Of a DNA stretch of 64,000 bases, positions 1 to 10,593 are shown one piece after another. This DNA comes from Gyromitra esculenta (lineage: Eukaryota > Ascomycota > Pezizomycetes > Pezizales > Discinaceae), in contig JBCAML010000009.1 of the NCBI GenBank assembly GCA_038503075.1, forward strand, positions 1,426,001-1,490,000, given 5' to 3'. The notes beneath the pieces are model-generated. The model was not told where the DNA came from, did not search any database, and saw only the letters and a program-made list of their open reading frames with translations. The position numbers and the translations under genes are program-made. Numbering within the stretch: the stretch's first letter is position 1; each line of letters starts with the position of its first letter.

Positions 1-169
1 CTTGAGGACGGCGACAGCGAAAGGTTTATAAGGTAAACCGAGGTTTGTATTGTGAAATACAAGAGTGTACGATAGAAGACGTTGCTTAAGAAGAGAAGAA
101 GAAAAAGTACAACAAGAGGGGAAAGCCCTTCGCTTATATACCCATAATCCATCTCTTTGATGACAAACG
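1..169 (-). repeat. Relict LTR, left half (split by element 1)
   Basis: This stretch aligns by eye with the LTR of element 2 (16981-17388). Both share a GACAGCGA block, an ACAAGAG block, ACGTTGCTTAAG followed by a purine-rich run, and a TATA-like TTATATACCC where element 2 has TTAAATACCCC. The similarity resumes after element 1 (8271-8383). It is therefore an older LTR, probably solo or part of an element lying outside the window, in the same orientation as element 2. Its far end is not in the window. Confidence 0.65.
165..169. repeat. Target-site duplication of element 1 (AAACG), left copy
   Basis: AAACG immediately precedes the TGTTAT start of the left LTR. The same five bases follow the right LTR at 8271-8275. 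Five-base duplications are typical of Ty3/gypsy integrases. Confidence 0.9.
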
Positions 170-1118
170 TGTTATACCTGTACCTTTTGAAGGAGTTCCT
201 GGCCCTGGAGTTACCCTATCTTTGGAGTTACCCTACTTTAGCACCTTCCGGATCGGGACTGGAGCCTGTTACCCTGCCTCCAATCCTTCCAGTAGGTATA
301 GTATTTGGAGAAGGGGGGACAGCACCAGAAAAGACCTGTCCCGGAGGGCAAAAGTAACCCCTAGGCCGTCAAGCAAAACCGTCCGGCGGAATGGGACCCG
401 GAGGGTATGTAGGGGAAGTGTCTGGCTTCGCTGTGGTTCAAACAGATTGCGAATCGGACCAAAACTGGCGGAGTTACAGACTGACAAAGATAAGGGAACG
501 CAATGCTACGCGACGATTCGGATAGGCGAAATGATCGTCTCGAAGAGACGAACGCAATGAAGACGAATACGTAACTCCCGTGTTACCGACATGCATACTG
601 CTCGGAGAATCGCGGATCGGGGCCAGGGAACTCAATGGGGTATCGGGTATGGAGATAAGGCGAAGTGGTTTCATGTTGTCATAGTAGTTAGCGCCTCTAC
701 ACCACACTATACCCAAACATAGTAGAGAGGAGGCATTATAAATACTCTCGCAGTGGATGTAAACTCTGAGTCGGATCATTAGCGACGAAGAACGAGCCTT
801 ATCAATATTATATTGTTTCTAGCAAAATTACTTCCGTGCAATTTACTCTTTTACTTGTGAATTACTTTTATCTCGCTTAGCAAGGCCTTGGCCCTTCAGC
901 GATTAGTTATTAAAACCTTACTATTGGAAGTTCTTCACGGAACTTTGCTCGATCCCTACTTTGAACCCTACGGTTATCTTTTAGCGGTTCATAAGAAGCA
1001 GTTAGGACTTGCGCCTGTGTATTGTGTTGCGGATAGCAACCGGGCAGGTTATAGCGTCTAGATTGTTATCTAAAGCTTCTTGGAGATTTCCTGTGCGGTA
1101 AGAAGTACCGGTCTTACA
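170..1118 (+). repeat. 5' LTR of element 1
   Basis: 949 bp, TGTTAT...CTTACA. Every stretch compared with 7322-8270 (offset 7152) was identical, and small open frames inside it recur unchanged in the other copy. It holds a TATAAATA box at 737-744. Small open frames in the LTR are not counted as genes. Confidence 0.95.
737..744 (+). promoter_or_regulatory. LTR TATA box of element 1
   Basis: TATAAATA in the 5' LTR, repeated at 7889-7896 in the 3' LTR. It would place the transcript start within roughly 30-70 nt downstream, near the 800-808 segment that is complementary to the primer-binding site. Confidence 0.55.
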
Positions 1119-1120
1119 GT

Positions 1121-1129
1121 ATATTGATA
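1121..1129 (+). other. Putative self-priming primer-binding site, element 1
   Basis: ATATTGATA starts 2 nt after the 5' LTR. Its reverse complement TATCAATAT occurs at 800-808 in the LTR, about 60 nt downstream of the TATA box. The sequence does not match the complement of the initiator tRNA-Met 3' end found at 25823-25894. In Tf1/sushi-type elements the 5' end of the mRNA folds onto the PBS as primer, and this geometry fits that. A local hairpin with ATATCAAT at 1133-1140 is an alternative explanation. Confidence 0.5.
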
Positions 1130-1160
1130 GGCATATCAATACTTTGGTTATTCAACTATA

Positions 1161-3273
1161 ATGGCGGATGTATTTGTGATGGATACAGACATGTCTGACG
1201 GTTCTGAGGATCCCATCTCGAGACACTCTTCGAGGAACTCCTTGGCCCGTCGAAGAACTACCCATCTCACACCCGCTCCTAAGCCCTTCATTCCAAAACA
1301 CTTCACGCCTCATCCGCAATTCCTACGGAGCAGTGCTCAAATTGAGGATGTTCGTACAGCGTGATAATCTCATGCTTACGCTAAACGAAGCCTTTAGACA
1401 CGTTGTACTAAGGCAAGAAGAGGCTCAGGCAGGAAACACCGTTGCCCTAAACCAACTTAACTCACAGGCTCAAACTCAATATCTAAGCCTAACCCATATC
1501 CAGCAGCGCATGGCAGACCAACAGGAGTTCTCGGCCGAAGAACTCGCCCGTATCGAGGTACTGGTTCACGGTCTTGGTAATAGCATTGGCCTGGCCCTGC
1601 AACAGCAAGGACATGAGGCACACCAGCGCATTGGAAGGGTGGAAACAGTAGTCGAAGCTATAGTGGGGGAAACAGTAGGGGAAATGCAAAGACAACGAAG
1701 TCAGCTTAATGATCAGGGAGTGCTACTCAGTCAGATCACTCAACATATTCGTGCTCAGTCAGAATTACCAGCCCGATCAGAAGCAGGCCTCAACGGCTCT
1801 ATTCATGCACCCCAACTGCCTCTCACGAGAAGCGAGAAAGGAAAGGAACCAGCCCAAAGTGAACGAGGTGAACCCTCTGGAGCACACGGGGGTAATAGTG
1901 GGCAGCCCCCACATGGACCCAATTACCGTGTTGGTGCTGGCGCCCCAGGATCAGGTGACGGATCGTCATCGGATGATTCGGAGGAAGAAAGGGCCAGGAA
2001 GAACATCGAAGATACCAATCGATGGCTGGCCAGCAGAAGAAGAGAAAGAGAAAACCGGCGGCGGAGGGCACCAAGTAATGCTCCTCCACCGCCACCCCCC
2101 CAAAATAACCCTGGTGAGATGGTAATCACCATTGATCACAGGTACCCCCAAGCGTCACCGTCATCACGACACCACAAGATCCCGATCGGTGAACCAGAAA
2201 AATTCACTGCTGCCACAAACCAGGATCTCAGAGCATGGATCCGAAGCTGCGAAGTATATTTTGAGATGAATGAGTGGCTTTGGACCAGCGACCGACACAA
2301 AATCCACTATGCCGCCAGCCGTTGTGAAGGAAACAAGGCTCGACCATATGTTGTTATGTATACCAACAAGATGGACGGAGCCGAAGGACAAATCCAGGAA
2401 CCAGAGTACGCCTATTGGGCAACCTTCTCACTAAAGATGAAGGAAGTATTCTGCTCTCCGGACGAAAAACGCGATGCCATATATGCCATGGATCGTGTAC
2501 CTTACACAACCGTTGAGGAATATATCCTCAAAATGAGCAACCTAAACATAAAGGTTGGAATGGCTGGGACACTGTGGAGGATGAAGGTCGAAGCAAAGAT
2601 CCCTCTCAAGATACGAGAGTTGATGGTAGGGTGTGGCCCGTTTGATGACGATGTGCAATGGCTAGAGGCCTTACGATCAAGAGGAAGGTTGTGGGAGGAG
2701 TATTTGTATCACCAGAAACTGGAGAATAGAGGTCTCCCAGCCACGGATGGTCGTAAAAAGGAGGAGAAAAAGCAGGAGGAACGTCGGGAAAAGGGGTTCA
2801 AAAGCAGAGTCAAAAAGGACTCAAAAAGTAATGCCAAGGAGGATACCCCTAAGAAAGATGCCCCTCCCCCCACTAACAGCACAGGAGATGCCTCGGGTTG
2901 GAAGGCTGCCCATGAAGGGGTAAGTCAGGACCTAGTTGATCGACGCAGGCGGGCGAAACACTGCACTAGGTGTGGTCGACCCGACTGTCATTGGAAGACG
3001 TGCGACGCGAAGGAACCCCGAACGGTATCATCCGCGCAAGCCGGCGCCAGTCGTAAACGAAAATGGGTCAAACCCGAAAAGAATGAGCAAAGTGCTGGGG
3101 ATGCATTGGAGAAGCGTTTGAAGCTAGCGCCCAAGACGAGGGCCGCGACAGCGCCACCTGCAAAGGGGGCCGTGAGCGGAGTTACCGCTCCAAAGGGGCG
3201 GATCTCCAGGACCCCTGTTAATCTTTATGCAAATACAAATTCTGACGAAGAAATGTCAGAGAATTTTCACTAG
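1161..3273 (+). pseudogene. Element 1 gag (one internal frameshift)
   Basis: Capsid/nucleocapsid polyprotein of the retrotransposon. An ATG at 1161 opens a serine/arginine-rich leader that stops at 1364. The rest of gag continues in the next frame from about 1345 to the stop at 3273, so one base has been lost or gained near 1350. The long part has a helical, coiled-coil-like N-terminal region, a low-complexity Gly/Ser/Pro linker, a retrotransposon-gag capsid domain (about 2180-2740), a very basic Lys/Glu tract, and a C-terminal zinc knuckle. The knuckle is C-X2-C-X5-H-X3-C with an extra Cys just before the His, one residue off the canonical C-X2-C-X4-H-X4-C. Pol follows in the -1 frame. Confidence 0.8.
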
Positions 3274-4130
3274 GTCGACTACCGGCGGGCCAGGAGGTAG
3301 CAGACGTTAACCAAACATTCGAAACCCTGGCAATCGAAGAAAGAATTGTCTCAATCCTTGAGACCGAAAAATACAAAAACAAACGAAAAAGAAAGGAGGA
3401 CGACTCTTCGGAATCGTCCAACAAAAAACAACATTCAGAACCCACCGTATACGAGCGGCCCCGAGGGCAAGCGCTACTGGTAATCAATAGAAGGAAGGTG
3501 GTAGTCAATGTATTGCTAGATTCTGGAGCTAATGTTTTTCTCTTGTCCCCTTTGTTTGTTAAGAAATGGTCGGTCCCAAAGGTGCAAAGAGACGTCCCGT
3601 TAACCATTAGAAACTTCACAGGTGAAGAAGTGGTTGGGGCGGGACAAGCCTTTACTAACCCTATTACTATGATCATAGGGAATAATCATACATCTAATGT
3701 ATCTTGCGAGATTGGGCCAGTCGAGGCTGGGTTAGACTTGATAGTGCCAGGGGGTTGGTGGTTGACGAGTCACCGGTTGGAAAACCCTTACGACCACGCA
3801 AACTGGAAGTTCGAATCTCCTGGTTGCTGTAACCAGTGCTCTGTGACGACTGCTCCTCTTAATACCGAGAACGATATCGAATATGACGAATGGCTGGGCC
3901 TGGACGAGAATGCCCGAATAATTGGCATGGTGCGTGCAATCGATGACGAAGAAACCGAACTTCTGAAGACTCTCCCGGGAGCATACCACCGATTTGTCAG
4001 TCTATTTGGCACTCCCATCCAGGAATCCTTGCCAGAACGAAGGCCATTCGATCACGCTATTGATCTCGAGCATGGGACAACCGCCCCGTGGGGTCCAATC
4101 TATAAACTTTCGGAAAAGAACTTGAGATTC
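3243..4130 (+). pseudogene. Element 1 pol, protease part
   Basis: The -1 frame relative to gag is open from just after a TGA at about 3240, overlaps the gag 3' end and carries a retropepsin-like domain with the catalytic triad motif DSGA (about 3522). It runs into the start of the reverse transcriptase (a FDHAIDL segment, then PWGPIYKLSEK), then loses the family pattern at about 4120, where the RT continues in another frame. The frame remains open to 4247 without meaningful sequence. A single-base deletion in the A-rich stretch near 4117-4124 would explain the break. No canonical slippery heptamer is obvious at the gag stop; the candidate is AATTTTC, followed by a short CTACC/GGTAG stem. Confidence 0.75.
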
Positions 4131-5966
4131 TCCGGAAGTACTTGGACAAAATGGTGGCCGAAGGGAAGATACGGCCAAGCAAGTCACCTGCCGGGTCGCC
4201 CATATTATTCGCGCCGAAACCAGACGGAGGGCTACGACTATGCGTAGATTACCGTGGTTTGAACAAGGTGACAGTAAAGAACCGATACCCTCTGCCGCTA
4301 ATGTCCGAATTGCGTGATAGAGTCAATGGGGCTTCGATCTTTACCAAACTGGACCTCAAAGACGGTTTTCACCAGATCCGTATCAAAGAAGGCGATGAGT
4401 GGAAAACAGCGTTTCGTACAAGATATGGTCATTTCGAGTACACAGTCATGCCTTTCGGTTTGGCAAACGCCCCCGCAACCTTTCAAGATATGATGCATCA
4501 GGTGCTCCGCGAATTTCTGGACCAAGGGGTTGTGGTTTATATTGACGACATCCTCATCTACTCAAAGACCCTCGAGGAACATGAGGCCTTGGTGACCAGA
4601 GTCCTGCAGCGGTTGGAGGACGAGGGTTTGGCAGTATCCATTAAGAAAAGCTACTTTCACTTGCGGGAAGTTGAGTTTTTAGGGTACATAATTTCTGACA
4701 AAGGCGTGTCTATGTCAATGAAGAAGGTCGAGTCAATCCTTTCATGGGAAACCCCGAAGAGCATACGCGATGTTCAGGTATTCATTGGATTCGCCAATTT
4801 TTACCGACGGTTCATCGAAAATTTCTCCCAAGTTGCAAGCCCCTTAACCGAGTTAACCAAAGGGGACCCCAAGAAATTCCAATGGGGTGACCGTCAAGCG
4901 ATAGCCTTCGAGTACCTAAAAGTTGCCTTCACGACAGCACCTATCCTTTGTCACTTTGCGCCGGAACGGCAGACTGTGGTAGAAACCGACGCCTCAGACT
5001 ATGCGCTAGGTTGCGTCCTCTCGCAGATCATCGATAGCAAGCTACATCCCGTAGCATTCCATTCCAGAAAATTTAATAAAGCCGAACTTAACTACGAGGT
5101 GCACGATAAAGAACTACTCGCGATAGTAACCGCCTTCAAGGAATGGCGACATTACCTAGAAGGAAGCAAGCACCAAGCGATCGTCTACACGGACCATAAA
5201 AATCTCGAATATTTCATGAAGGAGACAAGAATCCTAAATCGACGACAGGCTAGATGGGCGGAATATTTATCGTCATTCGACTTTAAAATCATATATCGAC
5301 CTGGATCAGCGGGAGGAAAGCCAGATGCATTATCAAGACGACCGGAGTATCGTCCTAAGGAGGGGGATACAACACAGCCTACAGAAGCCATGTTCCGAAG
5401 CGGCCAAGTCGATATGACTGGCCGTCCCAGTAAGTCAATCGTTATATCCTTAATTCATAGAAAAGACGATAACACAATTGTACAAAACCAAAACGATGAC
5501 CCGTTACACTTTACCGAGCTGGACTCAAACGGCAATCATCACCATTATAATTTTAATCCTAATACAACACACGAGGAGCTACTTATTTCATCAGCATCCC
5601 TCAAAGCGCTTCAAGTCCTTAAATTTAATTCGGACTTTTTGGAGCAGGTTAAAAGGAAGGTCGAGTCTGACGAAGACTATAAGGAAATTCGAGACTTAGT
5701 TAAAGCTGGCAGCGAAATCAAGAGGCTACAACACTACACAGTGATGGAGGAACTCCTCTATTGGAAAAACAGGCTAACAATCCCTAACGATGATGAAATC
5801 AAAACTACCATTTTAGAAAATGAACACGACTCCAAGATAGCAGGGCACTTTGGCATGGACAAAACCACGGAACTTGTTCAGCGGAACTTCTACTGGCCTC
5901 ATATGACCGAGTGGATTACAGATTACGTCCGCTCATGCGATCCATGCCAACATAACAAATCCGTAA
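4118..5966 (+). pseudogene. Element 1 pol, reverse transcriptase, RNase H and integrase zinc domain
   Basis: A long open frame containing the Ty3/gypsy RT core (LCVDYRGLN, LDLKDGFHQI, FGLANAPATFQ, catalytic YIDD at about 4541), the RNase H start (ETDASDYALG) and central motifs, and the integrase HHCC zinc domain ending in CDPC (about 5939-5950). Catalytic Asp residues of RT and the first RNase H Asp are present. The frame shifts at about 5965, where the integrase continues in a different frame, so this copy cannot make an unbroken Pol. Confidence 0.85.
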
Positions 5967-7110
5967 GCGTCATAAGAAATATGGACTCCTGCAACCGCTA
6001 GAGACCCCATACGCTCCATGGATGTCGATATCAACAGACTTCATCGTCCAGTTACCCGAGTCGAGAGGATTCACCCAAATATGTGTAGTAGTTGACAGGT
6101 TTACCAAGATGGCGCACTTCATCCCACTAATAGAAAGAGCTACAGCAAGTGATGTGGCAAAGGCTTTTGTTGACAAAGTTTGGAAACTTCACGGGCTTCC
6201 AAAAGAAATTGTTTCAGACCGAGATGCTAAGTTCACAGGGGAATTCTGGACCTCATTATGCAAACTTCTAGACATTAAGTCCAGCAAATCTACCGCATTC
6301 CATCCTGAGACCGACGGACAAACCGAAAGGGTTAATCAAGTCCTAGAAGCCTACCTAAGAAACTTCGTCAACTACGACCAAGATGACTGGTACGACCTAC
6401 TGCCGTTAGCGGAGTTCGCTTACAACAATGCCGAAGCCACAGCCACTGGAATCAGCCCCTTCTATGCCAATCATGGTTTCCATCCCAGAACAGCTTGGAC
6501 GATTGATACCGAAGTCAAGAATCCAGCGTCAAAGTTATACGCACATTGGCTTCAGAAAGTAAACGATTTTGCCACTACCTCGCTCAAAGCCACCCGAGAA
6601 AACATGTCCAAATATTTTGACAAGAAACGACAGGCGGAACCATCCTTTAAGGTCGGAGATTTAGTAATGCTCGACGCCAGAAACATTAGAACCAAGCGTC
6701 CAACGAAAAAGTTAGCCCCTAAGTCATACGGACCCTTCCCGATTACACGAGTCGGTACTAGAGCTTGCACTTTAGATACAGGAGGTCGCTGGAGGATATT
6801 CCCCACCTTCCATGTATCCTTGCTCGAGCCATACCGGACAAGCGTCAGGGAAACCCGAAAACAAGACCGACCGCCGCCTGACGACATTGAAGGTGACAAT
6901 GAGTACGAGGTGGAATACATCGTCAAAAGCGAGAAGAGAGAAACCAAAGTGGGACGACGAACGATCAGCCGGATGTTCTACTTCATCAAATGGGTGGGAT
7001 ACCCGGAAGATGAGAACTCATGGGAACCTGCCGACGAAGGAGGATTAGCCAACGCAGCCGAAGCAATTGCCGAATTTCACAGTCTTTACCCACAACAGCC
7101 TAAGCCATAA
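5966..7110 (+). pseudogene. Element 1 pol, integrase core and chromodomain
   Basis: Continues the integrase after the frame break. The catalytic core shows STDFIVQLP, VVVDRFTK, VSDRDAKF and FHPETDGQTER (DD35E family). A GPF-like C-terminal module follows, then a chromodomain with YEVEYIV, FIKWVGYP and SWEPA, ending in a basic/proline tail at 7110. Integrase chromodomains of chromoviruses bind modified histone tails and steer integration. That role is family knowledge, not shown here. Confidence 0.88.
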
Positions 7111-7308
7111 GCTGTTTCACATTTGTATTCTTTCCTTGCGTTTAGAATATGTATAAAATGTTTTACTACTAAAAAGAAACTAGCTGAGGGGAAAATTTTC
7201 CATCGTGGCCAAGTAAACGCGATGGTTTTTACGTACCCAAGATGCTATAGAACCACTTTGTAATCAGTTAATTATTTTGTATTATAGTTAGACGAGGACG
7301 ACTAACCT

Positions 7309-7320
7309 AGGAGGGGGATA
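7309..7320 (+). other. Polypurine tract of element 1
   Basis: AGGAGGGGGATA directly precedes the 3' LTR (one base gap). This is the expected plus-strand primer site. Confidence 0.7.
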
Positions 7321-7321
7321 C

Positions 7322-8270
7322 TGTTATACCTGTACCTTTTGAAGGAGTTCCTGGCCCTGGAGTTACCCTATCTTTGGAGTTACCCTACTTTAGCACCTTC
7401 CGGATCGGGACTGGAGCCTGTTACCCTGCCTCCAATCCTTCCAGTAGGTATAGTATTTGGAGAAGGGGGGACAGCACCAGAAAAGACCTGTCCCGGAGGG
7501 CAAAAGTAACCCCTAGGCCGTCAAGCAAAACCGTCCGGCGGAATGGGACCCGGAGGGTATGTAGGGGAAGTGTCTGGCTTCGCTGTGGTTCAAACAGATT
7601 GCGAATCGGACCAAAACTGGCGGAGTTACAGACTGACAAAGATAAGGGAACGCAATGCTACGCGACGATTCGGATAGGCGAAATGATCGTCTCGAAGAGA
7701 CGAACGCAATGAAGACGAATACGTAACTCCCGTGTTACCGACATGCATACTGCTCGGAGAATCGCGGATCGGGGCCAGGGAACTCAATGGGGTATCGGGT
7801 ATGGAGATAAGGCGAAGTGGTTTCATGTTGTCATAGTAGTTAGCGCCTCTACACCACACTATACCCAAACATAGTAGAGAGGAGGCATTATAAATACTCT
7901 CGCAGTGGATGTAAACTCTGAGTCGGATCATTAGCGACGAAGAACGAGCCTTATCAATATTATATTGTTTCTAGCAAAATTACTTCCGTGCAATTTACTC
8001 TTTTACTTGTGAATTACTTTTATCTCGCTTAGCAAGGCCTTGGCCCTTCAGCGATTAGTTATTAAAACCTTACTATTGGAAGTTCTTCACGGAACTTTGC
8101 TCGATCCCTACTTTGAACCCTACGGTTATCTTTTAGCGGTTCATAAGAAGCAGTTAGGACTTGCGCCTGTGTATTGTGTTGCGGATAGCAACCGGGCAGG
8201 TTATAGCGTCTAGATTGTTATCTAAAGCTTCTTGGAGATTTCCTGTGCGGTAAGAAGTACCGGTCTTACA
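7322..8270 (+). repeat. 3' LTR of element 1
   Basis: 949 bp, identical to 170-1118 in everything compared, and followed by the right target-site copy AAACG (8271-8275). Confidence 0.95.
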
Positions 8271-8383
8271 AAACGCATGACTCATTGTAAATGAAAACCA
8301 AGGAAAACGTAACGAACAATAACAAAGCAACGCAATCAAACAACCATACCATCCATTAAACAACCTAACAACCATCCATGAAA
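8271..8383 (-). repeat. Relict LTR, right half
   Basis: After the element 1 target duplication the sequence again resembles the outer end of the element 2 LTR. It shares AACAATAACA, AACAACC-TAACAACCAT, and an end CCATGAAA where element 2 has CCGTGAAA. With 1-169 this makes an older LTR interrupted by element 1. Confidence 0.55.
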
Positions 8384-8415
8384 TAAGAACACAGAGAATC
8401 ATACTTGCTTGGGAA

Positions 8416-8864
8416 ATGAGCAAAGAATGTAACCAGCCCCTGTACCAATTAAATATACGTTTGACTAACTGTGGTAATACGAAGATCATCGATATTGGGT
8501 ATCGCGCTGGATGGCCGAATTAATGAAAGCTGACGACAAACACGTATGTATTCGAAAATTCAACTATGGGTAACCAAGTTTAACATAAACAAAGGTACTG
8601 GCCATACATATGTTCATAACGGAGAGCGAACCACCCAGAAAGCGAAACGACAATCCCGGAAAACATGATGCAATAAAAATATCCTGGCATAAAGCTAATG
8701 TGCCAGCGCTCGTAGAAGGCACAATCGATGGCCAAAAAGGAAAAATAGCGATTGCTGTTTGTGCCGATCGTGAAACAGAAGAGCAAGTACGAGAAACGGT
8801 AGAACGAAATATAAGGGAAGGAGTGAAAATGTACATCATGGATTTTGAACCCTTCAGATTTTAG
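8416..8864 (+). CDS. Possible small three-exon gene, unknown function
   Basis: I do not recognise a family. A model with exons 8416-8428, 8485-8543 and 8595-8864 gives 113 residues. The two introns are 56 and 51 nt; the first has a good branch site (TGACTAAC, 8461-8468) but a weak GTAACC donor, and the second begins GTATGT. The last exon is the best supported. It is 89 codons with protein-like composition: a basic/proline segment, a short beta-like stretch (KISWHKANVPALVEGTIDG, GKIAIAVCADRE) and an acidic amphipathic helix. The predicted start lies 33 bp from the end of the relict LTR. It converges on the cysteine-cluster gene. The first exon is only 13 nt and uncertain, so the gene could also be a remnant. 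Confidence 0.4.
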
Positions 8865-9031
8865 GTCAAGTTAAACAGAACGCGGAACATACCTGCAATT
8901 TAGATAATGCTGCGAAAGCAATTGCGCGACATGAGTTGACGGAGTACAAAGATCCAGAATACATAATATCGATTTGCAAAATACGCAAGAAAATTCATCG
9001 CAATACATGTGCCTATCGCTCGTAAGATGTT

Positions 9032-10480
9032 TCAACAGCTCCTCGAGGCCCGTGTGATTGAGTGGAAACATTTTCCTACACGAAGTTGAGCAGTACATAA
9101 AACGTGTTCTGTCTGATGATTAATATTAAGAGTGTATGAAAAGAACATATCCTGAACATACCCAAACTGAAGCGCAGCAGACGCAAGCGGAGCTGATAAA
9201 TGACAGACCGTCGATTCCGTCGTCAGTTGATTGACGCTCAAATCTTGCAGTAGACTTGCAGGATATATTGTTGGAATAACTGACATGGTCGGAACATGGG
9301 ATCGTTGTTCATAATTCGCGTTTGATGTCGGTGGCTCGTTCAACGCACTCCATGGAAGAACAACCAATTTTGCAGAATCGGTCTGATAATGGTAATCGGC
9401 AATGGGGCCCAGTTTATTTGGGATAGCCGTCTCGTTCGTTCCCAAGGAAATATCTCTGATGACGGAAGATTTTCCGTCCTGCTGCAATGATTGGATAGAT
9501 GTATTAAGGCGCAAACGTGGTCTGCTCTCAGTTCCTTGATTTCCAATATCATCAACCACTCCCATGGTGCTGAATGGATTCTTAAACGGACGGCCCTCCA
9601 AATTCCATTTATGACTGAGAGTGTCGTTTTGACATTGTCTGCAACGAGGAACTGTGAAGTTTAGGAACAAATAATATTGTTCTCAATTGCAAGAAAGACT
9701 TACTGTTGCATTTCTTAGGTGTTGCCTCTGGATCTCCTCGCTGGACGCATGGTACGTTACGATCTATTTCTCTCTCAATCATATTTTAGCCTGTACTCGA
9801 CAAATGGACAGGATTACGGAAAACATACATAGACAGGCGTCGCAAACTGTTTCCCCGGAACATGACAAATTATAGACAGAGCAATTATTGCATTTATCAG
9901 TATCCGATCTTTGATGTGGTCTTTCGACCTCGACAGCCGATATCTGGGTTAAAGATGCCGCATATTGTGACGATTCTGATGATTTTCCTTCAGAAGCGTT
10001 ATCTGATACCTCGATTATTCTTGGACTGGATCTGCGTGAATTTTTCTTTATTGCGGCGTCGAGCCAATTCCGAGTGGCGCACTCCTTTCTAAAACTATCC
10101 GTTGATGATTCACGTGAGGTCTTCGGTTTGAGCTTTTGTTTATTAGGGAAATTGTTTTCGAGGAAACTGCCAGGGACGTTTCTTAATCGAATCTCGCGCC
10201 GTTTGCAGGGCACTTCTCTTGATTCCTCCTCTTCTGAATCTTCTTCTGACGAATCTCCTCCACCTTGCATGCCGTTCATCTTGTTCGTGTTTTCGTTATT
10301 GTGGGACGCGTTATGTGTGCCTGTAGTGTAGGCTTGGTATATTTGTCTAGAAGACTGGATGGCGGGTGGAAGAGATGATTCGTCAGAGAAGTTCTTGGGA
10401 GAGTTACAATAAGAGTTTTTGCTGGTCATTCCAAAGGGTATTGTATGATACTGTTTATTCTTCGAGGACTGGGGGAACAC
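9032..10480 (-). CDS. Six-cysteine (Zn2Cys6-like) protein
   Basis: Exons 10480-9829, 9763-9704 and 9651-9032 (introns 65 and 52 nt) give about 443 residues. The first splice completes a Zn(II)2Cys6-type pattern at residues 197-223, C-X2-C-X6-C-X5-C-X2-C-X6-C. Another four-Cys stretch with CRQCQ follows. Fungal binuclear-cluster proteins are usually transcription factors with the cluster near the N-terminus and a basic run after the second Cys. Here the cluster is central and that loop (SVYNLS) lacks basic residues, so DNA binding is doubtful. The N-terminal part is Ser/Glu/Arg rich with an acidic SSEEDSEEEES block, and the C-terminal half has no recognised domain. The start (10480, or a Met 17 codons later) and the 3' end are uncertain, because a cysteine-rich frame continues downstream in another phase (8871-9098). 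Confidence 0.55.
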
Positions 10481-10593
10481 TACAGCTATTTATGTATTTT
10501 GTCACTACCCTATATCTTGCAAATCATGTTAAACCTTGCCCTAAGCTAGAACCCATCTCCATACACTTCCTCGATATCTGTTGTTGCATCAAG

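Larger units (their letters stand above)
170..8270 (+). mobile_element. Ty3/gypsy chromovirus, element 1 (full length, frames broken)
   Basis: A full-length LTR retrotransposon of 8.1 kb bounded by two 949-bp direct repeats (170-1118 and 7322-8270) that begin TG and end CA, with a 5-bp target duplication. The internal order is gag, aspartic protease, reverse transcriptase, RNase H, integrase, chromodomain, which is the Ty3/gypsy (Metaviridae) order with a chromovirus integrase tail. A polypurine tract, AGGAGGGGGATA, lies just before the 3' LTR. The LTRs read as identical, implying a very recent insertion, yet the coding region changes frame at about 1350, 4120 and 5965 besides the gag-pol junction. 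It landed inside an older LTR of the element 2 family. Confidence 0.95.

Noticed and set aside
222..560. Open frames inside the LTRs of element 1 (also at 7374-7712 and on the other strand)
   Set aside because: They recur only because the LTR is repeated, and have no family resemblance.
8871..9098. Cys-rich frame downstream of the six-Cys gene as an extra exon
   Set aside because: No convincing splice pair joins it in frame. Left as an uncertainty of the 3' end.
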